Source: Symsagittifera roscoffensis (lineage: Eukaryota; Xenacoelomorpha; Acoela; Convolutidae). Taken from it: 64,000 bases of DNA. The position numbers and the translations under genes are program-made. Under the pieces are notes generated by a model. That model was not told the origin of the DNA. It was given only the letters and a program-made list of their open reading frames with translations, and did not search any database. The DNA lies in contig NC_087068.1 of NCBI RefSeq assembly GCF_963678635.1, positions 40,139,649 through 40,203,648 of the forward strand, in the 5' to 3' direction. The stretch's first letter is position 1. The number at the start of each line of letters is the position of its first letter. Positions 22,541 through 33,487 of this stretch are shown piece by piece.

Positions 22541-23774
22541 TCTCGAATAAGACCTTAAATAGCTTAGATTTAACCAAAAATAGATTAGAATTTAGACAAA
22601 ACATTTTAAAAATGTTATACGATGATAATTTAGTCGAAATGTCTCTACGACTCAATAGATCAGAGCCGATATTCCGAACGATAACAGAACTACACGGAAT
22701 CGTAAGAAGAACTCGAACCAGAGACGACATACGACAAAGTAGAAACTTACCATATAGTTACATGATTGTACGGCAAAAGCCAACACAAACTTTTATATTT
22801 AGAATCTTATTAGCAATGAATTTAGATTTTCATTTGCAAACATAAAATTTTGAAGTCAATCTTCAAAATCATTTCAGGCGCTAAACAAAATTATTAATAT
22901 ACAATAACGATTGATAAAAAGATCTCAAATCGTTTTTTTAAATTCTGCAGTCTTATGTAAAACATGTTTGAAAAATATTTATTGAAAATCAAAATAAAAA
23001 TTAGTAGCATGACAATAAATTGTTAGTAATCATTAAATCATCTGTTGTCCCAGCTTCATCACCTAAACATAACAGCAATCATAAGCTCACTAATATCATT
23101 AAAAAAGTAAATCCTTTTCTTAAATAAATTTAAACCACTTTTAAATTTAAATTCATTTAATTTTAAAAATCAGATCATCAAGGCTTATCCTTGGATCTTA
23201 ATTAATTTTCCATTTCAATAAATTTTAAAACCTCATCATCAAGGCCTATCCTTGGATCAAAAAGAACAATTTTGTTCTCCCCACCCACTTAGCAAGTGTC
23301 TAACAACCTCAAACGTCGATTCACTACCCAACCCTTCCAAAAAACCCAAGACTAATAGAAATTTTTCAACAAAACTAACCATGTAAATTAGGATAAACAG
23401 TGAAGAACTTCGGTTATTCATCCTTCACTTGATCCCTCCTCTTACCAGACCGAGGATAAATCTTAGACTTAGTGAGTTTAAAATAGTATCTAACGAACTA
23501 CTCGCGTTCTAATTATACCTGAACCTTGTGGATCGATTTACTATTCTCCAACCCTTGAACACAATCACTACCCCTAAGTAAGATTAAGTAAGTTAACACC
23601 TTAGCTTATACTAGCCACGAGAAAGTAATAAATCATTCTTCGGAATCGATATACTTTTCTCTCCAAACCTGAACAAATCGACCCAGGTTAAGCTAACTAA
23701 AAAATCGTAAGGACTAACAGTTTAAGAAAATAGACATCATTTAACAACTTTTTGCATCCTTCATCCTAAACCTT
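22541..23774 (+). promoter_or_regulatory. long untranslated leader with repeated stem-loops
   Basis: A 1.2-kb leader lies between the primer site and the first substantial ORF. It holds two near-identical small stem-loops, CAAGG-CTTAT-CCTTG (23179-23193) and CAAGG-CCTAT-CCTTG (23240-23254), and a third at 23264-23277 (GAACAA/TTGTTC). Donor-like GTAAGA and GTAAGT occur at about 23,578 and 23,588. A 77-codon ORF at 22612-22845 (Arg-rich, no known domain) could be translated but is not supported further. Packaging or dimerisation signals would be expected in this region. Confidence 0.5.
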
Positions 23775-24119
23775 ATGTCATTTAAAAATCTAGGAAATAA
23801 ACAAACAATCGTTTTACACAACTGTGAAATAGATAACAAAAAATACGATCTTGTAATCACACCTCATACACAAACAGTTGGATATATTAGAACAAAACGA
23901 CTAACAATAAAACGAAAAATAATAAACAAACAAAGACAAATCACACGAAAAAGATTTTCAAAAAATAGAAACGCATTTTCAGAATCAGAAGCCAGCAATT
24001 TAGATGAACTCTATAAATTAAAAGAATCGATTGATAAAAATTGTCCCATTCACGATCAATTATATTTTTCCGACTCAGAAACAACTTCAAATTTATCAAA
24101 AAAGGAAAAAGAAGAATAA
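23775..24119 (+). CDS. small basic protein ORF upstream of Gag, unknown function
   Basis: 114 codons, ATG to TAA, intact. The first 45 residues are mixed (FKNLGNKQTIVLHNCEID), followed by a strongly basic segment (KRKIINKQRQITRKRFSK) and an acidic/Ser tail ending KKEKEE. There is no transmembrane helix and no zinc knuckle. It lies 100 bp before the Gag start. The basic middle suggests nucleic-acid binding or a nuclear localisation signal, as in small regulatory proteins of complex retroviruses, but that is only inference from composition. I recognise no homolog. Confidence 0.55.
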   Translation: MSFKNLGNKQTIVLHNCEIDNKKYDLVITPHTQTVGYIRTKRLTIKRKIINKQRQITRKRFSKNRNAFSESEASNLDELYKLKESIDKNCPIHDQLYFSDSETTSNLSKKEKEE

Positions 24120-24220
24120 AAAAGCAATATAAACACAAACCAGTACATTTATATAATTGGAATCAACCAATTAGACACATCACATCAATAGTTATATATT
24201 AACAGTCATTAAACAAAAAA

Positions 24221-27200
24221 ATGAGCCACAGCCATACTCAAAGTGACGATAGTCCAGATGACGAAGACATTTACCCCTTCCTCGTAGATGCACCCGATAC
24301 TAGAGGTCAACACGATCTTTGCAAGAATTTACTTCTAAATTTGTTTGAACCCGGAATCAGCCCATGCAAAGCAAAATTCCCAGATGTAAAAAACAAAAGA
24401 CAAATTATTGAACATTATCTGAAAGATATATGAAATTTAACACAACAATATGGAATCTACACCATAGAATTCAGCACACCAAACCCGAATCACCGTAAAT
24501 ATGTAATTCAAACAGACGATCTTGACTTAGAATTTTCAAAAGTATTCTTAGAATATATTAAAAGCATACAATATCATAACTCACAAAGAGCCAACTCCAT
24601 ATTTACTAACGAAGTTTTTGCAATAATATATAGTTAAATTTCAATATTAGAAAAAACAGAAATTCAAAATATCTCACCAACTGAGACATCCAAACATACA
24701 AAAGTACGACATGAAATCATATTATTTTCAACTTTTCTACATATAATCAAAGAAAATTTTACTAAAGACGAGGTTTCACAACACACAAAACATGACTTAC
24801 AAAAAATTTTGGCATGGTTTATAAAAGATTATTTTACACATAAAATAGACTTAATTTCACAAGCAAGAAAAAATTTCAAACCTCAAAATTCATATGATGA
24901 TACAGCCATCACAGAACAGTCAGACTACGTATGGGACTCTGAATGGTCTCACCATGCATTTATAAATATCCCACAATCAATCTCAAGTCAAGCAATAAGT
25001 ACAATATCTTATCAAAGAGATTATGTGAGGGTAGTACCCTTGACCATTGATGCAACACCATTAAACTACAATACATTTTTACCTGATACGCGAAATAATA
25101 GTTTAAATTCGACCGTCATACACAATGAAAACCTTAATGGAACTAGGAATCTTACACAACAAGATATCCAAACACCATCACACTTCATAAATGAGGAAAT
25201 CGTCCAAACAACGACTACACAACAAAGTATTTCACCGATACGTCCAAATTTAACAACACCAAAAAATACAAACACTTCACTGGAACAAGTAACCTTACAA
25301 TCAACCGTTAAACCTTCGGTTGCTCCAAAATATTCACATATGGATTATCAAACATATTGACCTATGACAGTACCGTCAAAAACACGAAGAACGTTTAAAA
25401 GAAACACTTTTGCAGAACACAATTATAATTATGCACATTCATCAAAAACAAACTATCCCTCACGAAAAACTAATAATAATTATGTATGTTCTCAGTATTG
25501 GGATAACCCAATGACAACAACCAACTCAGTAAATTTTCGAACTAATTCACATCCTCCACAGGATCGTAGTGAAAATTACCCATTCTTTCAACAAAATAAA
25601 AATAAAAAGCAAACACCTCATTCATACGGATTACTTATCATCTGATGATGATTATTTACAACCAGAAATTTTTGCACCGTATACCCAAGAGTATCGCGGA
25701 CAAGGAGCACAAAAACCTTATACATATAATAGAATTTTTTCTCCAAATCCAACAGATACACGAAATCAACAACCGATACAAATGCAAAATCCAACTAATA
25801 CACAATCTTTTCAACCAATTCAACCACAAAACCCAATGATTACACACTCGTATCAACCAACTCAAATGCAAAATGAAATACCACTCCCATAATACCTTCA
25901 ACAACACGAAATAACAAAAAATCAACTTTCAAATTTTTCACAAATGCCAAATGCCGCAGAATCACTACAAATGACAATGAATCCAAACCTTATGGGTGGA
26001 TCATCAATAACATCAAATAAACCACTAATGGTATTCACAGGAACAGACCCTGAATACTCTGTAGAAGATTATTTAAATGCAGTAACAGCAAATTTAATTT
26101 TAAATATAGGACCTGAACCAATTAATACACCACTACACCAAAATTGGATACATCGACGCACAGCGTTGATACAAACAACCTTAGATGGCGCAGTTCAAAA
26201 ATGGTTTTCAGTGTTACCTATAGAAATAAAATCAGGCTGGAAAAGGTTTCTACAAGAATTTTCAAAAATGTTTGACTCCGAAAGAAATAAACAACACCAA
26301 AGAGTTTTATGTAAAGAAATTCGCAGATTACCAAATGAAACCAACAAACAATTAGCAGTACGTATCGAAACACTAGCTCGAAAAGCATATTCATTAAATA
26401 CACATGACTGTAAAAACACAAAAGTGACAGAAATTTTATTAATGACCTTAACACCTCAATTAAGGAAAATAGCAATAAAAAAGAGAGCATCTCATCCTTC
26501 TTCAATTCGAGAGCCAGATTTAGATTTTCGAAAACTAGTAGACAAACTAGAGCAAGCTGAAATCACCATGAAACTTGAAGAAACAGAAAATCTTAAACTA
26601 CAATATGTTAATCGAATTGAAACAAACACTACACATATCAATAACATACAGGAATCAGATACAGACCTAGTTTAAAAAATCACTGAAATACTAAATATTT
26701 ATGAAAAACACCCAAATTTTAAAGGCAAACCATCTTTCAAAAAATGGTGTAATTATTGCCGACAATGCGGCCATAGTATTTCCGAATGTAGACAAAAACA
26801 ACAAGATAACCAAAACAAACCTCAAAAGTATAAAGAACCAAATAAATCATTCTATCAATATATGAAGAAAGATCAAAATCTACCAAACAAAAATGTATAC
26901 AGTAACAACAGTTCAGGAAAACCACTTCCGAACAACACCAATTACACAAGGAATCAATCACCATATAACTCAAGTTATAGAGGAAGATCACCAGAACGAA
27001 GAAATACACAGAATCTTTCACAAAATCATTATAATCGATCAAATAGTCGAAATAACTATACGAGATCAAATTCAAATGCAACACAATTTATTTCTAGATC
27101 CAATTCCCAATCAAACCCAAGAAATAAATACTATCCAATTAATCAATCACGAAACTCATCATATAACAGAAATAGAAACTATTCAAATAATCGAAACAGA

Positions 27201-27443
27201 AGTTATTCGAACAATCGAAATCAAACTTACCCGAACAATCAATCAATAAATAACTCATATAACAGATCAAACTACCACAGATCAAACGACAATTATCAAA
27301 ACAAATCACGACACAATTCACAAAATCAAAATTCAAGTTATAATAATCGATATAGGAATTATTCTCAATCACCACATAGAAATAATAACCATTATAATAA
27401 TTCTAAACATCGCTACAGAAGTAGTACACCCAAACATCAATGA
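24221..27443 (+). pseudogene. gag: Gag polyprotein, very long, interrupted
   Basis: The frame opens at ATG 24221 and can be followed for about 1,070 codons with breaks: TGA 24431, TAA 24635, TGA 25358, a frame change near 25,600 in an A-rich run, TAA 25890, TAA 26673 and TGA 27441. The N-terminal 570 codons are Asn/Gln/Thr/Pro-rich and unrecognised. The Ty3-type capsid region is in 25944-26675 (FTGTDPEYSVEDYLNAV near its start, then QKWF and a helical C-terminal half). A C-x2-C-x4-H-x4-C zinc knuckle is encoded at 26748-26789. An Asn/Ser/Arg-rich tail (26862-27443) follows. Gag forms the particle and binds the RNA. At this length it is well over twice a usual gypsy Gag. Confidence 0.85.
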
Positions 27444-27590
27444 CATATTAATCAAGTACAATCAAACGAAGAAACAACATCAGACCCCCCAGTTATTGAT
27501 GACACAGGAAATAACGAACTACAACTAAATCAAATAAACTGTGGATCATCAGACACAGAAAGTGATACAGAAAACACTATTTCCATAAAT

Positions 27591-28490
27591 ATGATAACAG
27601 TCGAAAACGACTACGAACCTATTATATATGAACAACCTTTTACATCACATATATATGAAAATCAATTGGAACTTCTTCACAATTATTATATTGAACCCAT
27701 CAATACTCCACAAACTGCACAAGAAGTAAACAAAATCAACACCGTAAACAAACCCAACGAAAATGACAAAACAAAATGCTTAAATACAAATCACATTTAC
27801 CAAAATATACAAAAAGAACAACCCAAAGAAAAAATTTGGACAATACCATTTCTTTTAGAAAGTCCAAAAAACAAAGAATTTCAACCACCAGATCTTGAAA
27901 TTGATTTTTTAATTGATTCAGGAGCAGAAACAAACATAATTAACATTCCCACATGGAATGAAATCAAAACATTACACCCAAAATTAACGCCTCTTGCAAC
28001 CTCTAGTAAACTAGCAACAGCACAAGGATCAACAACAGTAAGTTATGGAAAAGTTCAATTATTCCTTCTCCCCACAAGAACAATGGAGCAAAATAAAATT
28101 CTAAACAAGCCATTTAAACAAATATTTCATATCACAGATATTAAACACAATATCATTGGCATACCATTTATCTCGAAAAATATACCAACAATCAACATCT
28201 GGAATAGTAAAATACTAATCAAAGAAAAGTACACAAAAACAAAAAACACAGCTCTAACAATTTTTCAAAGATTAAATAAACAACCACCATTCTTTTCAAA
28301 GTTTTATCCAATTTATAACCAACAACGGAAACACCTGAAACCACTATCAGGAAATATATATAACTTTTCAATAAAACAAATTCACCAATATGAGAAAAGT
28401 CAAAATAAACAACAACTCTTTATGTCAAACTTTGAATTCAAACCTATCCATAAGTTTTTCAAAATTTCAAAATCACGATTTCCTCTATAA
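27591..28490 (+). pseudogene. pol: retroviral-type aspartic protease region
   Basis: This piece is in the same frame as the Gag tail, so Gag and protease were probably one reading frame. The catalytic motif DSG (within FLIDSGAET) is at residues 109-111 of the open piece, and a downstream hydrophobic-hydrophobic-Gly (NIIGIPF) motif completes a retropepsin-like fold. The protein matures the polyproteins. The frame ends at TAA 28488 and the next Pol piece is in another frame. The 90 residues after the protease are unassigned. Confidence 0.85.
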
Positions 28491-28495
28491 AATAT

Positions 28496-29757
28496 TTGAA
28501 AAATACGAATTCAGACATCATTTCGTTACATGTGTATAACAATACACCGTATCAAGTAACATTACCCTTAGGATTTTTAGGATATTGCGAAACAAACGCT
28601 ACAATATCACCACTACATGAAAAAGCGTACCGCGTAAATAATATACTCCAATTATTAGATATTTGTCAATCCACAATTCTTAACGAAGAATTATCCATAA
28701 ATAATATAATAAGTAATGAAAAAATAAATACAGATTATTTCACAAAAACCCCATATTTCAAACCTACATTCAACAAAACCAACTATACAGAAGATCAACA
28801 GAAATTTTTAACAATGTTTAATTTCCAACATTCACAAATAACACAAGACGAATTTGATAAATTAGCAAAACAGCTAATAAAATATTCTTCAGTCTATGCA
28901 ACATAAAAATTTGATGTTGGAAAAATCAGTTCATCACTACATCTCCCGTTAAAACCTGACGCCGTTTTCAAGAAACAAAGAGCAAGTAAAGTACCAATTC
29001 ACTTACAAGACAAAGTAAATAGATTACTCGATATTTTAGAGCAATACAAAATTATCTCACCGGTAAACAAAGAAGAACAACCAAAAGGTAACACATTATT
29101 AACCCTGTTATCATCCTAGCAAAAGGAGAATCATTAAAAATAGTTTTAGACGCTAGATATCTCAATTCACTAATAGACGAATCAAAATGCAATTGGCCTA
29201 TTGAATCAATACAAGTTAATTTAACAAAAATAAACGGAAAATACTTCACAACCGCCGATATGAATAGCGCATACAATCAAATGCCACTAGATGAACAATC
29301 ACGACGCTTGACACAATTTGTTATTGGAAATCAACAATATGAATTCAACCGCCTATTCTATGGAATATCCACAGGACCAGCAGCATTTTCAGCTTTTATG
29401 AGCAAAATTTTTAGACCACTAATTTTTAAGAAAAACGCAATCACCTATTTAGACGATGTTTTTATGCAATCACAGACAAAAGACGAAATGTTTACAGTTT
29501 TAGAACACTTTCATAAAATACTTCAGAACAAAAATCTGAAGGCCGCCCCCGATAAATCACACTTCTTTTTAACACGAGTTAAATTTTTAGGACATAATAT
29601 AGAAAGAAACACAATCACTCCATTAAAATCACGCATTGATGCTATTCAAAAACTTCAACCACCAACAAACAAAAAGAAAATCCCTGAATTCCTTGGAATG
29701 TTAAATTTCTTAAGCAAATACGTTTATAAAATGCAATTATATTTAAGACCGTTCTAA
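28496..29757 (+). pseudogene. pol: reverse transcriptase, broken
   Basis: The N-terminal spacer and fingers are encoded from 28496, with TAA at 28904 and a one-base frame change near 29,094. The palm begins with ILAKGES and LDARYLN-like sequence near 29,110-29,165, then TADMNSAYNQMPL near 29,260. The YLDD catalytic motif lies at about 29,446-29,457 and FLGHNI near 29,590. The last piece ends at TAA 29755, directly before the connection domain. Order and motifs are those of Ty3/gypsy reverse transcriptases. Confidence 0.92.
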
Positions 29758-30525
29758 AATATCCTCAGACAACAACATAATTTTGAATGGAATACTGAAC
29801 ATCAAACACGATTTGGAGAAATTAAAAAACTTTTAACTGAACAAATTTCAAACACAATTCCAGATCCAAATCAACCATTCTATGCAATGTGCGATGCTTC
29901 ATTTTTTGGCATCGGCGCAGCATTATTACAATCACACAATGGTACAAATAAAATGAACCTTATATCAGCAAATTCTCGATTATTCACTCAAGCAGAGCTA
30001 CGACTCTCCACTTTAATGAGAGAATGTACAGCTATAATTTATACGCTTATAGAATATGAATTTCTGATACTTGGATCAAAACATCCAACAGTTCTATTTA
30101 CAGATCATAAACCAATCATTTTTGTTTTTACACAAAAGTCAAATCCCAATCACCGAGTTTATAGATTTCAATTAATTCTATTGAAATTTCCAAATTTACA
30201 CATGGTCTGGACAGCAGGAAAGAATCTTGCATTACCAGATACATTAAGTCGAAATACACCACCTGAATTACTTACACGAAAAACTACAGTTGAAATACCC
30301 AAGAATATAAAATTTTATTTGGCAAAAGACGAAACATCACCCCGACTAGAATGCAAATATGCAGTAAAAACTGGCATTGAACACTCACAGATAAATAGCC
30401 TACAACACTTCCCACTTTACTTAGATTGCCAAGATAACCACTACGAAGTTGATCTACTCGGAACATCAACCTTCAAACCAATTCCATACTCCCAATGGAT
30501 AAAAAATAACATTCAACAAAAATGA
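29758..30525 (+). pseudogene. pol: RNase H region of Pol
   Basis: It continues in the reverse transcriptase frame after the TAA at 29755. The first catalytic Asp is in CDASFFGIGAALLQ (from 29,887), the second acidic position in LMRECTA near 30,020, and the third in FTDHKPI near 30,100. The domain closes with DTLSR near 30,240. It removes the RNA strand during reverse transcription. About 95 unassigned residues follow up to TGA 30523. A frame change near 30,600 separates it from integrase. Confidence 0.9.
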
Positions 30526-30629
30526 GTAAAACAACACTCGCATAAAAAAGACCTTTTCCCGTTAGTTGAAAAAGAAAATTTAACTGATAAAATAAATTTG
30601 TCAGCCCACAAACAAATGATTCAAAATAC

Positions 30630-32330
30630 ACAATAAATCAAGTTTTTGACCTCATTGACCCACTTGACACAATTCCTTTATCTAAATTAGAAATTGAAAA
30701 CATTTTTCTCCCCCCAGCAGATAAAATTACAATTAATACCTTGAAACAATATCAAAATCTTGACCCAGTAATAAGACAACTAAAATCATGGCAGAAATAC
30801 AAAACTAAGCCCGTAAAAGCAGATACCACAATTTTAGGAAATAAAACACTCCTCCGATATTTTCGAAAATTTAATAATACAACAATTAATGAAAACACAG
30901 ACCTTCTGGAATACCAATTAAATGAATCTACAGTTCCCTGTCTCCCTTTAAGTATGATTCTCATAGCTTTTAACATTTCACATACACAAAACATTAAAGG
31001 ACACTCTGGATCAGAGAAAACATATTCAAATTTCATACAAAATTTTTATTTCCCAAATGCACCAATTTGGATAAAAGTACTATGCAATGATTGTATAGTA
31101 TGTCAGTTAAACAAACCTTATCCAAATCAAAAACAAATAGCAAAAAAACAAGATTTTAAAGGACAAAGTTTAAATTTTAACCATCGAATTTCATTTGACA
31201 CAAAAGGACCAATTTCACCATCCTCTGAAGGAAACTCCTACATTATGGTAATTGTTGACACATTTACACATTATGTAGCACTTAACCAAGTACCACATTG
31301 TAACGCCTATTACGCTTACACAACACTTTATGAACACTGGATAGCCAAGTTCGGATTACCCGAAATTTTAGTTACAGACAACGGTACAGAATTCATAAAT
31401 AATGAAATCATCACACTATGTCATTTATATAACATTAAGCACAAACCGCGTACATCTCATGCACCTTGGACAAACGGTTTAGTCGAAGATATGAACCGTT
31501 CACTACAAGAATATCTTAGATGTATCATAAATGGAAATGATACAAGATACACCGAATGGTCAGCAGATGTAAAATTATTTCCCTTAGCATATAATTCACA
31601 AATTACGACAACTCTAGGAATGTCACCATACGAAATGGTTTTTAATCAAAAGCCACGCAAACCGATTATGTTTACACCAAACTCTCATAAAAATGCACAA
31701 AGTTATTGTCAACCGAAAAAAGACTCAATTTGTTATAACCTACCTTTACACACGCATGATGAAGATCATTTTCATCACCCACAAATCCTTAAATTAGCCT
31801 CCGGTACACACACCGAATGGATTTTAAATAGAGATAAAAAACACAAAGAAATTTACCAAAAAGTAACAAAAAATGTGTTACAAAGGCAAAACATTAACGA
31901 ACAAATAAATTCACGCTTTACACCAGCCTCCGATTTAAAAATTGGAACATTTGTCCTAATACCTAATTTTCATACACAGAAAGAAATTTCTAAAAAATTA
32001 CAACCCCTTCGTAAAGGACCATACCAAATAATCGCCAAACCCACTGATGTAACATATAAAATCACCGATTCAGACCAAAAAAAAATTATTCAACATCGAA
32101 ACAACCTATTACCTTATTACCCAAAAGAATACGCACTACGCGAACTAACTCAATTATATTCTTTCACAGGTTTAAAAATTACTCAAAATAACCCACATAC
32201 AGAAAATGAAGTAAATAAACAAAATGACACTCACCTTGAAAAACAAAATAAAAAATCAACTACGACCAAAAACAATACAAAAAAGCTAGATCAAAATATA
32301 TCACAAAAGAAAGAAAAAATAGAAAAATGA
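30630..32330 (+). CDS. pol: integrase, catalytically complete
   Basis: Long open stretch; the main piece is counted from the TTG at 30741 (529 codons). A zinc finger comprises HTQNIKGH followed by CNDCIVC. The core has D153 (FDTKGP), D213 (VTDNGTEF) and E249 (LVEDMN), giving the canonical D-x35-E spacing. A GPY-type module (RKGPYQIIAK) lies near residue 430, and the tail is Lys/Asn/Gln-rich. It inserts the DNA copy into the host genome. No chromodomain is evident. Integrase is the best preserved long gene of the element. The reading frame starts within Pol, not at an ATG of its own. Confidence 0.93.
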   Translation, partial: TINQVFDLIDPLDTIPLSKLEIENIFLPPADKITINTLKQYQNLDPVIRQLKSWQKYKTKPVKADTTILGNKTLLRYFRKFNNTTINENTDLLEYQLNESTVPCLPLSMILIAFNISHTQNIKGHSGSEKTYSNFIQNFYFPNAPIWIKVLCNDCIVCQLNKPYPNQKQIAKKQDFKGQSLNFNHRISFDTKGPISPSSEGNSYIMVIVDTFTHYVALNQVPHCNAYYAYTTLYEHWIAKFGLPEILVTDNGTEFINNEIITLCHLYNIKHKPRTSHAPWTNGLVEDMNRSLQEYLRCIINGNDTRYTEWSADVKLFPLAYNSQITTTLGMSPYEMVFNQKPRKPIMFTPNSHKNAQSYCQPKKDSICYNLPLHTHDEDHFHHPQILKLASGTHTEWILNRDKKHKEIYQKVTKNVLQRQNINEQINSRFTPASDLKIGTFVLIPNFHTQKEISKKLQPLRKGPYQIIAKPTDVTYKITDSDQKKIIQHRNNLLPYYPKEYALRELTQLYSFTGLKITQNNPHTENEVNKQNDTHLEKQNKKSTTTKNNTKKLDQNISQKKEKIEK

Positions 32331-32476
32331 CAGAAAAAATTATACCCCAAGAACAAGCCGAAAAATCAGAACATTGAGAGTCATCACGATTTAGAAATCA
32401 ACCACGCAAAAACTCTAAAACATTCATTCCACAATCTAAAATATTAAAGAAAGTTGAATTTCAAAAACAGCTTTAA
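32327..32476 (+). pseudogene. short ORF overlapping the end of integrase (ATGA)
   Basis: An ATG at 32327 overlaps the integrase stop as ATGA. The 49-codon frame is interrupted by TGA at 32375. It contains RFRNQPRKNSKTFIPQSK, a basic sequence of the kind found at the C-terminus of some gypsy Pol proteins, so it may be the original Pol tail reached by a frame change and not a separate gene. Confidence 0.45.
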
Positions 32477-33298
32477 TTTAAAAATTAGTAATCTTTGCAC
32501 CTCTGAAACATTTTGGAACTTTCATTTTTCAAAATAACATGCTGATAAACACGCAGCGATTCTAGTGCAAAATTAGCCAATAGGATTCATTCAATCCGTC
32601 ACCTTCTATAACTCTAACACAAACCAATTAGACGAAAGATATTAAACTCCAGGCATATCTATAACTATAACTTTACAACCTCCAGGTCAAAAATAAGCAA
32701 ACCACTCAAACTTGACAACTAAAATAAATACCACCATAATATCATAACCCTCCCTTATCTAATAAAGCAAAAATCAACAATATTTTCCCACCTCAGACCT
32801 CAAAAACCCCCCAAACAAAAATGTTAAATTAGCCTAAAGTAGAACAACGACCATATTAAATTAGCCTAAAGTACAAAAATCTCAAAAATACCCCAGATCA
32901 CTTGACAAATAAAAATAAAGTAAAAGAAGACCTCCCGAACACCATAAAGTTCGCCCCCAACAACTTTTCACAAAACTCAACCCACTTGTCAAAAAATCAA
33001 TAAATAATTCGACCACACTTGAAAATCGCCCCAAACAACAAAAAATATTCGATCAAGAAACCATTTCTTAAATGCTCTTCTCTCGATCAGTCAACATAAT
33101 TTCCAACATTTTCATAAACTTTTTAAACAATATTTAAATTTCTATTCATATTTCTTTTTGATACTTTTGAAGCTTTTGTAATAATCCTAATCATTTTTGC
33201 AATATTTTTTAAATTTTCTATTCCATATTCGAAATATATCTCCAACTTTCCCGAGCCATTGACCATATTCACAGGTACTAAACCCAAAATTCATTTAA
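32477..33298 (+). other. non-coding spacer between integrase and the envelope module
   Basis: About 820 bp with no open frame of note. A pyrimidine-rich stretch near 33,180-33,260 followed by CATATTCACAG (ending about 33,274) could serve as the splice acceptor for a subgenomic message, as errantiviruses and retroviruses use for envelope. The repeated phrase TTAAATTAGCCTAAAGTA occurs twice (about 32,824 and 32,856). Confidence 0.35.
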
Positions 33299-33487
33299 AT
33301 GATACGAACCATTTTTAGTAGAACAGATATTTTTTTACTATTTGTAATTTTTATAACATTTTTATCATCCCTCATATTGACCATATGCAAATGTATAAAG
33401 AAATCAATCATCACATTCGCCTTAGCAACAATCCTTCTAATTCTTTTTCTAGAAGAATACTACAATAAACATAAATTTTTTCACTAA
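33299..33487 (+). CDS. small two-helix membrane protein, unknown function
   Basis: 62 codons, ATG to TAA, intact. Two hydrophobic segments (IFLLFVIFITFLSSLILTI and ITFALATILLILFL) are joined by a short basic loop, CKCIKKS, and followed by a charged tail. The first contact with the membrane would be close to the N-terminus. Size and layout are like viroporins or small accessory membrane proteins of viruses, which is inference only. It overlaps the following ORF, which lies in the -1 frame, by 13 nt. Confidence 0.5.
   Translation: MIRTIFSRTDIFLLFVIFITFLSSLILTICKCIKKSIITFALATILLILFLEEYYNKHKFFH

Noticed and set aside
29052-29276. Minus-strand ORF within the reverse transcriptase
   Set aside because: Shadow of the plus-strand polymerase frame, with no motif.
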